From Pseudomonadota bacterium (lineage in GTDB: Bacteria; Pseudomonadota; Gammaproteobacteria; Steroidobacterales; Woeseiaceae): 64,000 nt of DNA. Made by a program: the position numbers and the translations under genes. How positions within the stretch are numbered: position 1 is the stretch's first letter; every line of letters begins with the position of its first letter. The DNA is taken from positions 155,901 to 219,900 of the forward strand of contig JACZSM010000001.1 in NCBI GenBank assembly GCA_022574185.1, written 5' to 3'. The notes under the pieces are model-generated. The model was not told the DNA's origin and made no database searches. It saw nothing but the letters and a program-made list of their open reading frames with translations. Positions 62,095-64,000 of the stretch are shown piece after piece.

Positions 62095-63444
62095 TTACAA
62101 TGAATTGATGTAAGCGATGACATCCAGCATCGCCTGTTCATCCTGAAGTGTCAGGGCCATAGCCCGCATCTGTTTGCCACCGAGGTCTTGCGGATGTCGG
62201 CCCCGCAGCCCTTGCTTGAAATTCTTAAGCTGACTCAGCAGATACCAGTCGTTGATCCCGGCTTGCCGTGGTGCATTCATCTTAATGCCCTGACCGTCTT
62301 TACCGTGGCAATTGGCACAGAGCGCATACAGCTTGGCGCCATGAGCGACGTCTCCATCGAGCGTGGCGGGCGCTGGTATGTCGTCCAGGGTGCCGATATA
62401 GGCGATGACGTTGTCGATCATTGCATCGGTTACTAAAGTCGCTGCCATGGGCGCCATGATGCGTCCATTGACATCATCCTCATGAATTCCACGCAGGCCG
62501 GCCTTGTAATTTTGCAGCTGTCGTTTCAGGTATATCGGATCCTGACCGCTGAGTTTCGGCGCATTCAATAAGGCGAGGCCTTCAGCCTGTGCACCATGAC
62601 AAGCAGAACATACGGCATATGATGCCGCGCCGAGCGCCGGGTCACCGGGTGCTTTTGCCTGCAGTTCAGCAAAGGTTGGTTGGCTCGCCACCCACGCCTG
62701 GTAGTCCGCGGGCTCGTCCACAACAACCCTGCCGCGCATGGCGTGATGTGCAATGCCACACAACTCCTCGCAAAGAATTTCATATTCGCCAACTACGGTC
62801 GGTTCCAGCCACATGTAAGTTTCCATGCCAGGAACCAGGTCCATTTTGACCCTGAATTGTGCAACCGTGAAGTTATGCAATACATCTTTCGAACGCAGCC
62901 AGAACAGAACGGGTTCATTGACCGGAATATGCACGATGGCATCATCGACCAAAATATCATCCTGTCCGCTGGGATCATCCGGATTGATGCCGAACGGATT
63001 GTCTACGGTGATCAGCCGGGCATCGGTGTGTCCAAAATCACCATCCTCGCCAGGCAGGCGAAAGGTCCACTTCCATTGCTGGCCGATAGCTTCGATTTCA
63101 ATTGCGTTTTCAGGCGGTGTGACAAACTTTGCCCAGACAATCAAGCCCGGCGCCAGCAGCGCAGCGACTAATATTGTTGTTATAACGGTGAGCCAGACTT
63201 CCAGTTTCGTGTTTTCGGGTTCGTAGTCAGCCTTGATGCCTTCCCGATGGCGATAGCGAATAATCGCGTAAGCCATGAACAGGTTCACGGCGACAAAAAC
63301 GAACCCCGTAACCCAGAACGTGATATCGATCGTGAAGTCGATCGCGCCCCAATTCGAAGCAATTGGCGTAAACGTCCACGGACTGACGAAGTGAAAGACA
63401 AGCGAACCTAAAACCAAAAGAATCAATACAATTGCTAGTGGCAT
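62095..63444 (-). CDS. coxB: Cytochrome c oxidase subunit II fused to two cytochrome c domains
   Basis: A 449-residue caa3-type subunit II. After an N-terminal segment come two membrane helices (about 38-62 and 85-105), then a CuA cupredoxin domain with H190, C225, E227, C229, H233 and M236 (KDVLHNF; CEELCGIAHHAM). Two class I cytochrome c domains follow, heme motifs CSACH (279-283) and CANCH (376-380). The electron path would be cytochrome c or HiPIP, then the fused hemes, CuA and subunit I. It is the first gene of the minus-strand oxidase operon. Confidence 0.96.
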   Translation of the reverse strand: MPLAIVLILLVLGSLVFHFVSPWTFTPIASNWGAIDFTIDITFWVTGFVFVAVNLFMAYAIIRYRHREGIKADYEPENTKLEVWLTVITTILVAALLAPGLIVWAKFVTPPENAIEIEAIGQQWKWTFRLPGEDGDFGHTDARLITVDNPFGINPDDPSGQDDILVDDAIVHIPVNEPVLFWLRSKDVLHNFTVAQFRVKMDLVPGMETYMWLEPTVVGEYEILCEELCGIAHHAMRGRVVVDEPADYQAWVASQPTFAELQAKAPGDPALGAASYAVCSACHGAQAEGLALLNAPKLSGQDPIYLKRQLQNYKAGLRGIHEDDVNGRIMAPMAATLVTDAMIDNVIAYIGTLDDIPAPATLDGDVAHGAKLYALCANCHGKDGQGIKMNAPRQAGINDWYLLSQLKNFKQGLRGRHPQDLGGKQMRAMALTLQDEQAMLDVIAYINSL

Positions 63445-63605
63445 TTGTTATGCATCCTTTAATAATCGTGATCGTCGGGTTGATCGTCAACGCGTCGGAA
63501 TCCAGCCTGCTTATTCCAAGGCGGAGAATAGAGGATTCAGTTACCGATTTCCACAGCTTAGACTGTCCCGTATCTGTATTATCGACACGGCGGAGGAGAA
63601 GTTGA

Positions 63606-63998
63606 ATGATGGAAGCAGTTTTCCTGTTTTGCACGGATGCCGGTGCCGGAGCAGACGGCAAGCTCAATATTCATGGCATATTCAATGAACTGAATGCACC
63701 GGACTTTCCGGCACGTCAGGACAGGATGGTGCTGGTCGGCATCGTAGAATGGCCGCACGATCTGGCCGGGCGAATTCCATTTACCGTGGACTTGACCGAT
63801 CCCGAGGGCAAGTCGATCTTCTCCATCGAAGGTCATACCGATGTGGAGGCGCGGCCAGCATCAAAGGCGCCGGCGAAAACGCATCTTATTTTGCCGCTCG
63901 AAAAAGTGATGTTTCCGGTGCCGGGGCACTATCGGGTTCGGATCAACATCAACGGCACCGAATTGGCAGGTCCGTCCATGCACCTGATACGGTCATGA
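63606..63998 (+). CDS. Conserved hypothetical protein, DUF6941-like
   Basis: A 130-residue cytoplasmic protein: VFLFCTDAGAGADGKLNIHGIFNEL, then a beta-rich domain ending HYRVRININGTELAGPSMHLI. The layout resembles small DUF6941-type beta-sandwich proteins of unknown function. A strong GGAGGAG is upstream of the ATG at 63606; a second ATG follows directly. It is divergent from coxB across a 161-bp gap. Confidence 0.75.
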   Translation: MMEAVFLFCTDAGAGADGKLNIHGIFNELNAPDFPARQDRMVLVGIVEWPHDLAGRIPFTVDLTDPEGKSIFSIEGHTDVEARPASKAPAKTHLILPLEKVMFPVPGHYRVRININGTELAGPSMHLIRS

Positions 63999-64000
63999 AT

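Noticed and set aside
1..64000. tRNA, rRNA, CRISPR arrays, integrases or transposases
   Set aside because: None seen on reading intergenic regions and frames; only REP-like repeats suggest past mobile activity.

Overview
The window is a dense chromosomal stretch of a Gammaproteobacterium. The evidence is the SpoT/RpoZ/Gmk/YicC and PilMNOPQ-AroK-AroB neighbourhoods, YcgN, YajQ, YggX, MutY, a tesA/ybbA/ybbP block and an attenuator-controlled trp operon. Base composition is in the mid-50s % GC by eye. A free-living aerobic marine or sediment lineage (Woeseiales/Chromatiales-like) would fit, but that placement is inference. I see no tRNA, rRNA, CRISPR array, prophage or intact insertion sequence.

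Layout. 1-4.7 kb (minus): ridA, spoT, rpoZ, gmk, yicC. 4.8-8.6 kb (plus): a PP2C phosphatase, rph, rdgB, hemW and rpmE. The hemW-rpmE gap holds several DnaA boxes around a very AT-rich block and looks like a replication origin or DnaA-controlled site. 8.75-13.3 kb: gltA, converging on an unknown gene and mrcA (PBP1A). 13.8-23.7 kb (plus): pilMNOPQ, aroK, aroB, dgt-like, pyrF, hemE. 23.7-26 kb (minus): fadD and tesA. 26-30.8 kb (plus): ybbA-ybbP-Nudix-ycgN and a flavoprotein carrying the substrate triad of iodotyrosine deiodinase. 30.8-35 kb (minus): a TraB-like protein, ppc, yajQ. 35.1-38.4 kb (plus): a possibly degenerate ribonucleotide-reductase-like protein and a DASS transporter. 38.5-45.3 kb (plus): a complete, unsplit trp operon (trpL leader, attenuator, trpEGDCFBA) ending in a DUF2007/zinc-ribbon gene. 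45.4-47.5 kb (minus): a PAS-GGDEF-EAL protein whose EAL domain lacks key residues. 47.7-54.7 kb (plus): ECF sigma, anti-sigma, DUF4097, AsmA-like, START-like, mutY, yggX, ppk2. 54.9-57.8 kb: a small unknown gene, then an lrp-egtD pair divergent from ald. 57.9-63.4 kb: a caa3-type cytochrome oxidase operon (minus; diheme subunit II, subunit I, two subunit III proteins, subunit IV, HiPIP), with a subunit-II membrane-anchor-only protein on the opposite strand. A DUF6941-like gene closes the window.

How the genes work together. Many genes form translationally coupled runs (ATGA or TGATG overlaps): the pil operon (type IV pilus alignment complex and secretin), the trp operon and the ybbA-ybbP-Nudix run. 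The oxidase operon supplies the terminal oxidase and probably a dedicated HiPIP electron donor. Short REP-like hairpins built on GTAGGAGCC sit at gene ends, several of them providing the TAG stop codon of the upstream gene.
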